Notes: generated by a model not told the origin, from the letters alone. Counted from the first letter of the stretch, positions 1-7,646 are shown. The stretch: DNA of 15,420 bases from JBIOJB01 sp044450465 (GCA_044450465.1 JBIOJB010000072.1:1-15420), one strand, 5' to 3'. Translations and numbers: made by a program.

Positions 1-1015
1 CAAGCAGGAGGAAGAGGCGCGCCCTCCAATCCTTCCAGGCGAGCGGTATGGCGAGTAGCGCAGGAAACAGGACCGCCGGTGTGATGCTGTAGAGATCGCC
101 TACGTTTCCGCTGCGCAGGGGTTGGAACGAGAGTATTGCGCCTAACGCAAGGGGCGTCAGTCGTTCGAGGTCAACGGTGGTTCCGGCCCCGGCCCAGTGC
201 GAGCGCACGACGGAGAGGTATTGAAGTTCAGCCCCCAACCAGAAGGCCGACAGCGCTGCGATGCCGACGTAGAGGGCCGGCACGACCATCAGCACCCACC
301 GCCACGCCCGGCGTCCAGAGCCCCGCGGCAGCGCAATGGCGTACAGGGGTGCGACGAGGAGGGGCGCCAACACGATATGGGGTGAAACCGTGCCCATCAC
401 CGTTACGAACGCGACGAACAAGAAGGCCGGGAGGCGGAAACGCCAGCCGCCGTCCCGGTCCAGCCACGCATGGAACGTGGCGTCGATGGCGATCACGCAC
501 GGCATGAAGAACACCATGCCCACCCAACTGGCGTAGAGCCCGAAATGCGTGAATTCGACCCAGCCGATCGGGCTCAAGAGCAAGAGCAGTCCGGCCGCCA
601 GGCCGGTGAGCGGGCGGTGCATCCGCCAGTCGAAATAGCAGTAGAGCCCGAGCGCCGTAGCGGGCATGAGCAGGAACTCGACCACCTGAGCCCCACCTTC
701 TATGTTCAGAGCAGAGCCGCGCGAGATGGCCACTGCCAACCAGGCCGCGGCCAGCGGATACGCCTCCCGGTAGGAAACGCCCATGCCGTCCCACGGGTAC
801 CACCAGGGCAGGTTGGGAAAGGTCGAAGCGACCCACGTCATGAGGTGGAGGTGGAACGGGGCTTCGGAGCCCGGCAACCCGCCCCAGAGGATCTGCCAGC
901 TCAGGAAGTACGCGACGAGGAAGATGGCCGAGGCGGCGAGCAGCAGCCTTGCCGCCGCCGCCGCGAACACCGGCGGTTTGGTCAGGGGCGGCCCCGGCGA
1001 GAGCGGCCTGCGCAC
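1..1015 (-). CDS. Polytopic membrane protein, 6-pyruvoyl-tetrahydropterin-synthase-related type (3' end cut by window)
   Basis: The reading frame opens with GTG at 1015 and runs without a stop to the left edge (338 codons seen). GGAGG at 1030-1026 lies about 10 bases before the GTG and decides this start. The product is a membrane protein: one helix at about residues 19-41, then an extracytoplasmic-looking loop with GSEAPFHLH (50-58) and GMGVSYREAYPL (77-88), then a series of hydrophobic segments joined by short Arg-rich loops. The early acidic/His loop followed by an aromatic YP-type motif resembles the PTPS-related membrane family, which sits near exosortase genes in Gram-positive bacteria; that match is from memory and is inference. 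It could equally be a GT-C glycosyltransferase. It follows the methyltransferase gene by 40 bp and is probably the last visible gene of the exosortase operon. Its C-terminus is outside the window. Confidence 0.75.
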   Translation of the reverse strand, partial: MRRPLSPGPPLTKPPVFAAAAARLLLAASAIFLVAYFLSWQILWGGLPGSEAPFHLHLMTWVASTFPNLPWWYPWDGMGVSYREAYPLAAAWLAVAISRGSALNIEGGAQVVEFLLMPATALGLYCYFDWRMHRPLTGLAAGLLLLLSPIGWVEFTHFGLYASWVGMVFFMPCVIAIDATFHAWLDRDGGWRFRLPAFLFVAFVTVMGTVSPHIVLAPLLVAPLYAIALPRGSGRRAWRWVLMVVPALYVGIAALSAFWLGAELQYLSVVRSHWAGAGTTVDLERLTPLALGAILSFQPLRSGNVGDLYSITPAVLFPALLAIPLAWKDWRARLFLLL

Positions 1016-1055
1016 TCGTTGCCCACCTCCGTTTACCGCCGGCCCATCCGAGTTT

Positions 1056-1886
1056 TCAGCCCGAGTCGCGGATGCACAGATAGTGGCCGCACGCTCCCGT
1101 CAACCGCGAGAGTGCGCGCGATTCATACCAGCCGATCGAGGCAACCAGGCTCTTGGCCAGCTTGCCCGGCACCCGCACCCAGCCGCGGCTCTGGTCGGTC
1201 GCGTCCTCCACCGAGGTCTTCAGCGGGCCGGTGCGCGACACGATCGAGAAGAAGGCCACGTCGATGAGCGACGTCATGTAGTGGTAGCTCCACCGGACCG
1301 AACGCACGGGCAGGCCCGCGCGAACCGCCTCCCCTCTATATCGCGAGTCACTGTAGATCTGGATGTGACCGGCGTACTTCACCTTGGCTTTCCACCTCGT
1401 GCCGCAGCCGATCAGCGTGTATATGGTGCGCGGCTGAGCCTCCAGCGGCAGCACAAGGTGGAACAGTCCACCGGGCTTGAGCACACGCGCGATCTCGCTC
1501 AGCACCCTGCCGGGATCGTCCACGTGCTCCAGGACGTCGAACATGGTGACCGCGTCACACCAGCCGTCGGCGAATGGGAGCGCCTCGGCGGGCGCCTGAG
1601 CGAACGTGACGCCTTCCGAGTGGCGTGTCGCGGTCGCGATTGTGGTGGCCGAGAAATCCACACCGTGCACGTCCAGGTCCGGCCGCTCACGCTTGATGGC
1701 TTTCGCCATCGTGCCGCTTCCGCAGCCGACGTCGAGAACGCGTCCAGCGGCGAGCGGACGAAGGTCGTCGAGCACGTAGCGAAGCTTCAGGCCCGCCATG
1801 TACCAGGGCTTGGGATAGACGGGAGCGGCCCCCCAATGCTTCGACTCGTAGTCGAAGGACGATGCGGGCGCTAGTGGGGAGCCGAT
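1056..1886 (-). CDS. Class I SAM-dependent methyltransferase (start unresolved)
   Basis: This is a small-molecule or glycan methyltransferase of the Methyltransf_11/25 type. The SAM-binding motif I is VLDVGCGSG, followed by an acidic GVDFS strand, an AVTMFDVLEHVDDP motif and RVLKPGGL, all typical of the family. The acceptor is unknown; from its place between a GT-C protein and a membrane protein of the exosortase operon, I infer a sugar or lipid-linked glycan. The start is difficult. Family-like sequence begins at SFDYESKHWG, upstream of the first convenient ATG (1800). The only ATG covering it (1949) overlaps the previous gene by 79 bp and has no Shine-Dalgarno. A perfect AAGGAG at 1900-1895 stands 8 bases before an in-frame ATC at 1886, which I give as the provisional start (276 aa). 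The function is much surer than the start. Confidence 0.8.
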   Translation of the reverse strand: MGSPLAPASSFDYESKHWGAAPVYPKPWYMAGLKLRYVLDDLRPLAAGRVLDVGCGSGTMAKAIKRERPDLDVHGVDFSATTIATATRHSEGVTFAQAPAEALPFADGWCDAVTMFDVLEHVDDPGRVLSEIARVLKPGGLFHLVLPLEAQPRTIYTLIGCGTRWKAKVKYAGHIQIYSDSRYRGEAVRAGLPVRSVRWSYHYMTSLIDVAFFSIVSRTGPLKTSVEDATDQSRGWVRVPGKLAKSLVASIGWYESRALSRLTGACGHYLCIRDSG

Positions 1887-3547
1887 TCCGAGAGCTCCTT
1901 GCAGTACTGCGACGTGGGGGCCAGCACCTGCACGCGCCAGATCGCCCATCCGGTGCTGGGCACGTCGCCGAGGTACGTAAACCACGCCGGGTTGTCCGCG
2001 ATGAAGTGGTTGTAGTTGGCATTGGTCGCCTGCACAGCCCACATTGCGGTATCGGTCTTGTCAAGCCAACACTCAAGCAGAGGACCGGCCACGTCGGGGT
2101 GGGCCGCGTACGTGTATCCCGACGGTAGGTAGTAGAACGGATCGTAAAGCTGGCTCACCAGGCGCTGGCCGCTGACGTTACCGTAGTGCGCCATGGTGTA
2201 GGTCAGATCCGGCCGGTCGTCTGGCACGTTGAGCGATTCGCCGGCGACTCCCGGCGTCTGGTTGTACATCGCACCCAGCGTCCTGCCTGCCGTCACCGCC
2301 TGCTGCCAGGCGAAGTCCGTCGATCCGAAGACATCGCGGATCGGCATCCAGGCGACCTGGACGGCCAGGACCGAGCAGGCAATCGCCACCCAGGCAACTG
2401 GCAGCATCCGCGACCCCAGCCATCGCGGCATCAGCTTGAGCAGGACCAGCACGCCTAGCACCGCGGTGAAGTCATAGGAATATGCGAACACCCTTGTGAT
2501 CGGCATCCACCAGACCCAGCTCGCCAGGTAGGCGGTGAACCCAAGCATGCCGGCAACGAATACCCACTCGCCGAATCCGAAAGCGAGGTACATGTAGCCG
2601 GCAGGCCGCTTCCAGAGCGACCAGCCGAGGCCGATGGCCGCGACGATCAGAATCGCACCGAGGTACGGCCTGACACCGGCCTGAACGGCGTTGACTGGAG
2701 TCGACTCCCAGCTGCCCGCGGCGTTGGCTAAGAAGTTCCACCAGACGGGATAGATCGGGTTCCCCGTGTGGTCGAGCAGTGTCTTCATGTAGGCCAGCAT
2801 CACGAGTGCGAATCCGAGGATCAGCGGCAGCGCCCGTGTCCGGGCCACGCGGTTGAGCAGCGCGGCCGCCACCATGCCGGCTGAGAAGATCCACGCCTCG
2901 GCGCGAGCCATTGTCGCGATGCCGAAGGCGAGGCCCGCCCAGAAGCTGTGCTGCCTGCCCCAGGCCCAGATGCCGGTCAGTACGAGCGCCACGCCGAGCG
3001 GTTCCAGCATGCCCGAAGCGTCGTTCATGACACTGGTCGGAAGCAGAATGGTGAACATCGACGCCGCGACCGCCACAAGGGTTCCCCAATGGCGGCGGCA
3101 GATGACGAATGTGAGGAGGACCACCACCGAGCCTGCGGCGAGGCTCAGCCATCGCTCGATGACGATGTCGGTCGAGCCGGTGACGTAGAACAGCGCCACC
3201 ATGACACCTGGATGCAAGGCGCCCCAGAAGTAGTCGAGACCCTTCAGGTCCCAGAGGCGCGGCCCGTCGGGTGCGGTCAGGCCGATCTCCTTGGTCAGGT
3301 AGGCGATCTGCCAGTGGTGCCAAACATCGCCGTAGGCGCCCTCACCCGCGTTCTCAGGCCCGGTCACGAAGTAGAGGTAGAACACCCTGGGGACGGCGGC
3401 CACGATGAGGATGGCCACGCCCCAGTACCAGCGCAGCGGCGCAGGGGCCGTTGCGTCCTCGGTCGCCAGGGAAGTCGTCAGAATCTCGAACTCGCCCTCG
3501 TCATCCTCGCCGCCGAGCAGGCCCGGGACCTGTGCCCTCGCACTCAC
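1871..3547 (-). CDS. GT-C-type integral membrane glycosyltransferase (ArnT/PMT-like fold)
   Basis: This 558-aa protein is polytopic. A roughly 40-residue cytosolic N-terminus rich in acidic residues is followed by a first helix at about 41-61, then a loop with GEGAYGDVWHHW (68-79). In GT-C enzymes an acidic residue just after the first helix is catalytic, and Asp74 is the likely counterpart. LDYFWGALHPG (104-114), many further helices and a soluble C-terminal domain with aromatic and Asn-rich stretches follow. Such enzymes transfer a sugar from a polyprenyl-phosphate donor on the outer face of the membrane; donor and acceptor here are unknown. The start is GTG at 3547 in a GTGA overlap with the exosortase stop, pointing to translational coupling. 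The frame is open up to 3886, but the upstream part is Arg/Pro-rich antisense-like sequence and overlaps the exosortase gene, so I left it out. Confidence 0.82.
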   Translation of the reverse strand: MSARAQVPGLLGGEDDEGEFEILTTSLATEDATAPAPLRWYWGVAILIVAAVPRVFYLYFVTGPENAGEGAYGDVWHHWQIAYLTKEIGLTAPDGPRLWDLKGLDYFWGALHPGVMVALFYVTGSTDIVIERWLSLAAGSVVVLLTFVICRRHWGTLVAVAASMFTILLPTSVMNDASGMLEPLGVALVLTGIWAWGRQHSFWAGLAFGIATMARAEAWIFSAGMVAAALLNRVARTRALPLILGFALVMLAYMKTLLDHTGNPIYPVWWNFLANAAGSWESTPVNAVQAGVRPYLGAILIVAAIGLGWSLWKRPAGYMYLAFGFGEWVFVAGMLGFTAYLASWVWWMPITRVFAYSYDFTAVLGVLVLLKLMPRWLGSRMLPVAWVAIACSVLAVQVAWMPIRDVFGSTDFAWQQAVTAGRTLGAMYNQTPGVAGESLNVPDDRPDLTYTMAHYGNVSGQRLVSQLYDPFYYLPSGYTYAAHPDVAGPLLECWLDKTDTAMWAVQATNANYNHFIADNPAWFTYLGDVPSTGWAIWRVQVLAPTSQYCKELSESAPH

Positions 3548-4119
3548 CCCGGCAGGACCGGTTGTTGGTCGACAAGCATCCAGCGCTGGGCGATGACCCA
3601 GAACGCGAAGAGCCACGCGACTGTCATCAGGGTGCCGCCGTAGTCGTGAAAGATCAGCGCCGGGGTTCTTCCGGCGGCCGCGGCCAGGAGACAGACGAGG
3701 GCCACCCGCACGAGGTTGACGAGCACAGTGCCCAGCAGACCGAAAAGGAAGACCTGGAGGCGAGCCTCGAGTGAGAAGCGCCCCCTGAGCCCAACTGCGA
3801 GGCTGACGCCCAGAAGCACGAGGCTCTGCCAGCCGATGCAGTTCCAGGAGATGAACAGATCGGTCGGCTGGCCGCTCGAGCCCCACACCACGAGCCGGCT
3901 ACCCGCTGCCGCAGCGTGTATGCCGAACACCTGGAGCAGCGCGACGACCATCCGCGCCTCGACCGGGCTGACTGACTGGAGCGGCTGGGCGACGCCGAGC
4001 TGCAAAGCCCACGAAGTCAGAAGATCGTTGTACGTGGTGACGAAGGGCAGGGCGAGAAGGATCAGGCTCAGGCCGGCCAGCAAGGTCATCTGCGGAAGCG
4101 CGTCGTGCCGGGTGGTCAT
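3544..4119 (-). CDS. Exosortase/archaeosortase family protein (XrtG-like in size and setting)
   Basis: This 191-aa multi-helix membrane protein is a predicted transpeptidase that cleaves a C-terminal sorting signal and passes the protein to another anchor. The family's catalytic set is visible: Cys94 in SWNCIGWQS, Arg138 in NLVRVAL and His158 in IFHDYGG, each at the edge of a hydrophobic segment as in exosortases. The protein is short, without the extra domain of exosortase A. ATG at 4119 shares its A with the TGA of the preceding gene (TGATG), so the two are probably translationally coupled. That preceding gene encodes a protein with an exosortase-type tail, its obvious candidate substrate. 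The other neighbours are glycosyltransferases, a methyltransferase and a PTPS-related-like membrane protein, the company kept by XrtG in Gram-positives (recalled knowledge). The subfamily assignment is inference. Confidence 0.85.
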   Translation of the reverse strand: MTTRHDALPQMTLLAGLSLILLALPFVTTYNDLLTSWALQLGVAQPLQSVSPVEARMVVALLQVFGIHAAAAGSRLVVWGSSGQPTDLFISWNCIGWQSLVLLGVSLAVGLRGRFSLEARLQVFLFGLLGTVLVNLVRVALVCLLAAAAGRTPALIFHDYGGTLMTVAWLFAFWVIAQRWMLVDQQPVLPG

Positions 4120-7100
4120 CAGCCGGCTCCCATCCGGCGCCGCCGCCTGGCCAGCGGCACCAGCAGGGCCAGGCCAAGGAAGGGGAGCACGTGCTCGGGG
4201 ATGAGGATGGTTTGGCTGCTGTTCAGGTTTGTCGGGGTGGCGGCTGCATCGTAGTTGAGGACCAGGCCACCCCCGGTGACCGAGTTGACAGTGACCGAGA
4301 AGCAAAGAAAGGAACCGGCCGGCACCGTGACATCGGAGGCCGGCGAAAACGAGGCCGTGCTCAGCCCCAGCCCGTTGGTGAGCGTGGCCGTGGTCTGGGC
4401 GATCGTCGTTACGGTCGCGGGGGCGAAGGTCGCGATCGCGTCCGCCCACAACGTCGCCAGCGCCGAGGTGACGGTCTCGCTGGCCACCGCGGCGGGCAGG
4501 TTCACCTGGAAGTCGGAGGCGGATGCGATCGGGTTGTCGACATACATGGACGACCAACCTGCGCCGTTTGAATAGCCACCCTGGGTCCAAGTGGTGACTG
4601 TGATGCCGAGGTCGCCCGCGGTCGCGGTGGGGGCGCCGGTCGAGACCGTGGTCGAGGTGACATTGGCGGCGGAGGTGGCGGTGCCGGTCTGGTCGATAGG
4701 AGACGCGGTGGAGACGCCGCGCCATTCGGACATTTGCGCGATGCTCACGCCGCTGGCCGAGGTGAACGTAGCGGTTGTGACCCCTGCGGGACTGTTCGGT
4801 AGATACCAGATCTCGACCTCGCCGTCGCCGGCTTGGCCCACGTTCACCGCACGGGTCCAGCCGGGTGGACCGGCAAAGGCAGACACGTTGTTCCCACCGA
4901 CGAGCGTCACCACCAGCAAGTCGCCGGCCGTGCTGGGTACCGGTAGGGTCGCTGCCACATCACCACTGTTGACCTTGACCTCGGGCCCCGACCGGATGTT
5001 GGAGATGACGTTGCCGCACGGGCCCGAGCTGTAGCCGAGGCTGAGAGTGACATCCGAGGTTCCCGCGGGAGCGGCGGCCGTCCAGTAGTTGAAGGTAAAG
5101 GCATCGCCGGCCGAGATCGTTTGTGACGCCGAGGTCGGGGCGGAGGTTACCCACACGCGGATGGCTTCGCCTGCGGTCATGTCGAACGTCTGGACCGCTC
5201 CGGATGGGAAGTTGTCGTCCATCGTGAACGGGCTGGCGCCGTGAAGGTAGAGAGCAGTGCCGGCAGCGTTCGCCACGGGCGCGTGCAGGGCACCGAGGCC
5301 GAGGCCGCCGAGAGTCAGTACCAAAGCACCGATGACGATCCAGCCGAGCCGGCGGGGCGGGTGCGTTCTCCGGGCGCCGATGGAATGGGCTGGCACGGGA
5401 CCGCGCCAACCCTTGCTCGGTGGGCCGAGCCAGCGCTTGACCCACGCGAGCCGGCGCAGGCGGTGGATCGGGTCGGTTACCCGCCCGGTCTTCGGCGTTC
5501 GATACCAGGGCCCCTCGTCATTCTCGAAAAAGCCCTTTACAGCTGCAAACGCCTGGAACGGAACCAGCAGGAACGAGGTGGCGATCGCACCGGCGACACC
5601 GATGAAGTCTTTGGCAGGCGCCCCCTCGAGCAAGAGTCCCGCAACGTTCATCAGCGGCAGCGACAGCAGGTTGCTGAAGAGCAGCGACCAGCCCAGTGTC
5701 GCCGTCCAGTCCGGGACGTGAGCCTGGAGAAAGACCTCCGAGATCAACCAGCAAGCGCTTCCGACGACGAAAAGTGCCGCCTGCAGGTAGTAAAGGACGT
5801 AGGAGAGGAACTCGAGCTTCTCGACCGGCCTGATCTTGTTCGAGCCCATGATCGCCATGAAGTGGCGCCGGACGTTGTAGCTGTGTCCCTCTGCCCACCG
5901 CATGCGCTGCCTGGCGAGCCTTCCGAAGGTGGCGACGCATTCCGCCGGCGATTCGGCATAGGGCGTGTAGACCACCTTGAAGCCGAGCGCATACAGCCGG
6001 AGGGTGAGCTCCCAGTCCTCAGTGAGGCTGCGGCCCCAGCCGAGTCTCTTGAGGAGGTCCGCGCGGATCATGTAGGCGGTGCCCGCGACCATCTTCAACG
6101 AGCCGACGAACTCCTGGAATGGGCGCTCGACCATGTAGCTGCCGGCGTACTCGGCCCGCACCGCCTCAGTCAGCCAGCTCTCGCTCTTGTTGAGGATGTG
6201 CCACTGGTAGCTCTGGACGGCCGCCACCTCGGGGCGCGGCTCGGGGGCGTGATTCTCGTCTGACCCGTGGCCATTGCCATTCCCGTTGCCGTTGGTCTTG
6301 TAGAAATGAGGCAGGAAGGCCTGGATCGAGTCGGCGAACGGAACCACGTCGGCGTCCCAGACGAGGACAAACTCCGTTCTTGGGTCCATGTTCCGGAGCG
6401 CGACCTGGAGCGCACCGCCTTTGAACCCATCCCGGTTGGGCCGGTGGAAGATCTTGAATTTCTCATGTTTCCGCCAGGTGTCGAGGATGGCCGCCGTCTC
6501 GTCGGTCGAATCGTCGACCACGACCACCTCGTAGTTGCTGTAGTCCATGGCGGCGCATCCCTCGAGAAGGCGGCCGATCACGCGCTTCTCGTTGTACGTC
6601 GCGATGTGGATCGAGACGAATGGCTCGTAGCCCAGGTCGAAGTGTCCGTTGCCATTGCCGTTGCCGTTTCCGTGCCCGTTGCCATTGCCGTTGCCCCGGC
6701 GCGCAAAGCGCATCAGCCCGTGGGGATGCCCATTGCCATTGCCATTACCGTTTCCGTGGTGGCCGTTGTGCCCGTTCCCGTTTCTGTAGAGGACCGACGA
6801 GAGGAGCATCGCCATGGTGGCCAGGTAGTACTTGATCGAGTAGAGAAAGAAGATCGACCCCAGCAGCAACGCCGTGAGCGAGAGGGCTACGCCAATGCTG
6901 TTCGGGTCACTTACACCCTCCCGAATCGCCGCCACAGCTCCCCGAACCAGGGCCAGGAACGGTATGAGGCTGATGATGGCGGCGAGGACGATCAAGACGC
7001 GAACCGCCAGGCCTCGGTTGAAGATGGTGCGCGACCACGACGGGCGTGGCAGCTCGGGTTTGCCTGCTGCCGGGGAGGGGGCAGGTCCAGCAGTCGGCCG

Positions 7101-7526
7101 GGGTGGCGCGACCGGCGCCACGCCGAGGCGGTCGGCGATGCCGGGCAGCGCCTCAGCGGCGAACCGGAAGTGCCCGCCGGGGGTGGTCGCGGAGGGACGA
7201 ATCCTGCCGGCCTTGACGGCTCGGGCCATGGTCGAGCGACTGATCCCGAGTCTGTCAGCCGCCTCCGTCGAGGTCAATAAGACCGGTCGGGACCCGTCTC
7301 CCTTCAGCAGCCGTCGCGCCTCTTCGAGGTTGAGGCGGGCAAAGCCGGCCGGGGTCGTGTCGGCAGCCCTGAGCCGGCCGCTCCTGACCGCGCGGAGGAT
7401 GGTCGAGGGGCTCACACCGAGCATCGATGCGACCCTCGAGCTGCTTAGAAGAGGCGGTTTTGCTGGGTCGTTCACAAGCCCTGGGTGGCGCTTGAGGGGA
7501 TCGTCATTTGCTGCGTCATTTGCCAC
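4119..7526 (-). CDS. Giant fusion: tandem HTH domains + membrane family 2 glycosyltransferase + exported domain with exosortase-type sorting tail
   Basis: One open frame of 1135 aa. Residues 26-75 and 83-133 are two excisionase/MerR-like helix-turn-helix units (VASMLGVSPSTI; AADRLGISRSTM), each followed by an Arg-rich wing. Helices lie at about 173-198 and 211-246. Residues 303-545 are a processive GT2 catalytic domain: VVVDDS (335-340), DAD (391-393), TED (502-504) and QRMRW (540-544), all intact, followed by about three hydrophobic segments (571-665) and a WYRTPK motif. Gly-Asn-His tracts occupy about 249-295 and 412-420. Residues 711-756 look like a signal peptide (Arg-rich, hydrophobic core, VANA-AG). 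A Thr/Ser/Ala-rich beta domain follows (757-1105), ending with IPEH (1109-1112), a hydrophobic stretch and five Arg (1127-1131). The start is GTG at 7526; the first HTH begins at about residue 26, so ATG35 is too late. I infer synthesis of a surface polysaccharide; the sugar is unknown. A second, internally initiated product is possible. Confidence 0.88.
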   Translation of the reverse strand: MANDAANDDPLKRHPGLVNDPAKPPLLSSSRVASMLGVSPSTILRAVRSGRLRAADTTPAGFARLNLEEARRLLKGDGSRPVLLTSTEAADRLGISRSTMARAVKAGRIRPSATTPGGHFRFAAEALPGIADRLGVAPVAPPRPTAGPAPSPAAGKPELPRPSWSRTIFNRGLAVRVLIVLAAIISLIPFLALVRGAVAAIREGVSDPNSIGVALSLTALLLGSIFFLYSIKYYLATMAMLLSSVLYRNGNGHNGHHGNGNGNGNGHPHGLMRFARRGNGNGNGHGNGNGNGNGHFDLGYEPFVSIHIATYNEKRVIGRLLEGCAAMDYSNYEVVVVDDSTDETAAILDTWRKHEKFKIFHRPNRDGFKGGALQVALRNMDPRTEFVLVWDADVVPFADSIQAFLPHFYKTNGNGNGNGHGSDENHAPEPRPEVAAVQSYQWHILNKSESWLTEAVRAEYAGSYMVERPFQEFVGSLKMVAGTAYMIRADLLKRLGWGRSLTEDWELTLRLYALGFKVVYTPYAESPAECVATFGRLARQRMRWAEGHSYNVRRHFMAIMGSNKIRPVEKLEFLSYVLYYLQAALFVVGSACWLISEVFLQAHVPDWTATLGWSLLFSNLLSLPLMNVAGLLLEGAPAKDFIGVAGAIATSFLLVPFQAFAAVKGFFENDEGPWYRTPKTGRVTDPIHRLRRLAWVKRWLGPPSKGWRGPVPAHSIGARRTHPPRRLGWIVIGALVLTLGGLGLGALHAPVANAAGTALYLHGASPFTMDDNFPSGAVQTFDMTAGEAIRVWVTSAPTSASQTISAGDAFTFNYWTAAAPAGTSDVTLSLGYSSGPCGNVISNIRSGPEVKVNSGDVAATLPVPSTAGDLLVVTLVGGNNVSAFAGPPGWTRAVNVGQAGDGEVEIWYLPNSPAGVTTATFTSASGVSIAQMSEWRGVSTASPIDQTGTATSAANVTSTTVSTGAPTATAGDLGITVTTWTQGGYSNGAGWSSMYVDNPIASASDFQVNLPAAVASETVTSALATLWADAIATFAPATVTTIAQTTATLTNGLGLSTASFSPASDVTVPAGSFLCFSVTVNSVTGGGLVLNYDAAATPTNLNSSQTILIPEHVLPFLGLALLVPLARRRRRMGAG
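6264..6294 (-). repeat. Gly-Asn hexanucleotide repeat, block A (inside the GT2 catalytic domain)
   Basis: On the coding strand this is an imperfect run of GGCAAC-like hexamers, coding alternating Gly and Asn (residues 412-420, ending in Gly-His). It lies between the DAD and TED motifs of the glycosyltransferase, so it is a loop insertion within the catalytic domain. Expansion or loss of whole 6-bp units would keep the frame. Confidence 0.8.
6646..6695 (-). repeat. Gly-Asn hexanucleotide repeat, block B
   Basis: This is a 50-bp imperfect tandem of GGCAAY/GGAAAC hexamers coding Gly-Asn pairs with an occasional Gly-His (residues 278-295). It lies in the cytosolic linker between the second helix and the GT2 catalytic domain. 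Third-position variation among units shows that they are not freshly duplicated. Confidence 0.8.
6730..6786 (-). repeat. Gly-Asn/Gly-His hexanucleotide repeat, block C
   Basis: This block encodes residues about 249-268, Gly-Asn pairs interspersed with His (NGHNGHHGNGN type). It is separated from block B by a short basic segment, LMRFARR. It starts directly after the second transmembrane helix. A flexible, possibly metal-binding His-containing linker is a reasonable guess. Confidence 0.8.
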
Positions 7527-7541
7527 GTTTTATTAACTATC
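7527..7541 (-). promoter_or_regulatory. Possible -10 element; near-leaderless start of the exosortase operon
   Basis: Directly upstream of the GTG at 7526 is an AT-rich patch that stands out from its GC-rich surroundings. On the minus strand GATAGT (7541-7536) is a fair -10 hexamer. A start 7 bases on would fall near 7529, leaving a leader of only about 2-3 nt. No Shine-Dalgarno is present, which agrees with leaderless translation. No -35 is recognisable at the usual distance. Confidence 0.35.
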
Positions 7542-7646
7542 CGATCTCGGAAGCTGGTCTGGGCCCCGCAACGCTAACAGAAAGTAGCCGACCCTGCGAC
7601 AGCCTGGCCTGGGCGGCCGCGGCTGGGCTCTCGGGCTGCCTTCGGG

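Noticed and set aside
228..836. Minus-strand open frame of 202 codons with an ATG
   Set aside because: Its translation is Arg/Gly/His-rich with no fold features. The neighbouring minus-strand frame starting at 1015 gives a clear membrane protein with a Shine-Dalgarno, so this is an out-of-frame shadow.
783..1874. Plus-strand open frame of 363 codons opposite the methyltransferase
   Set aside because: The methyltransferase on the minus strand has clear SAM motifs. The plus frame is low-complexity and matches nothing I know.
3548..3886. N-terminal extension of the GT-C gene by 113 codons
   Set aside because: It would lie wholly within the exosortase gene and reads as Arg/Pro/Gly-rich noise. 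The GTGA overlap start at 3547 is the more natural one.
6646..6786. Short tandem repeats considered as a CRISPR-like or intergenic array
   Set aside because: The units are degenerate coding hexamers in frame with the glycosyltransferase, with no spacer-repeat structure.
5241..7280. Two long plus-strand frames opposite the glycosyltransferase
   Set aside because: They are antisense shadows of a GC-rich gene whose minus-strand product has all GT2 motifs. Their translations are charged and Val/Glu/Arg-rich, without domain signatures.
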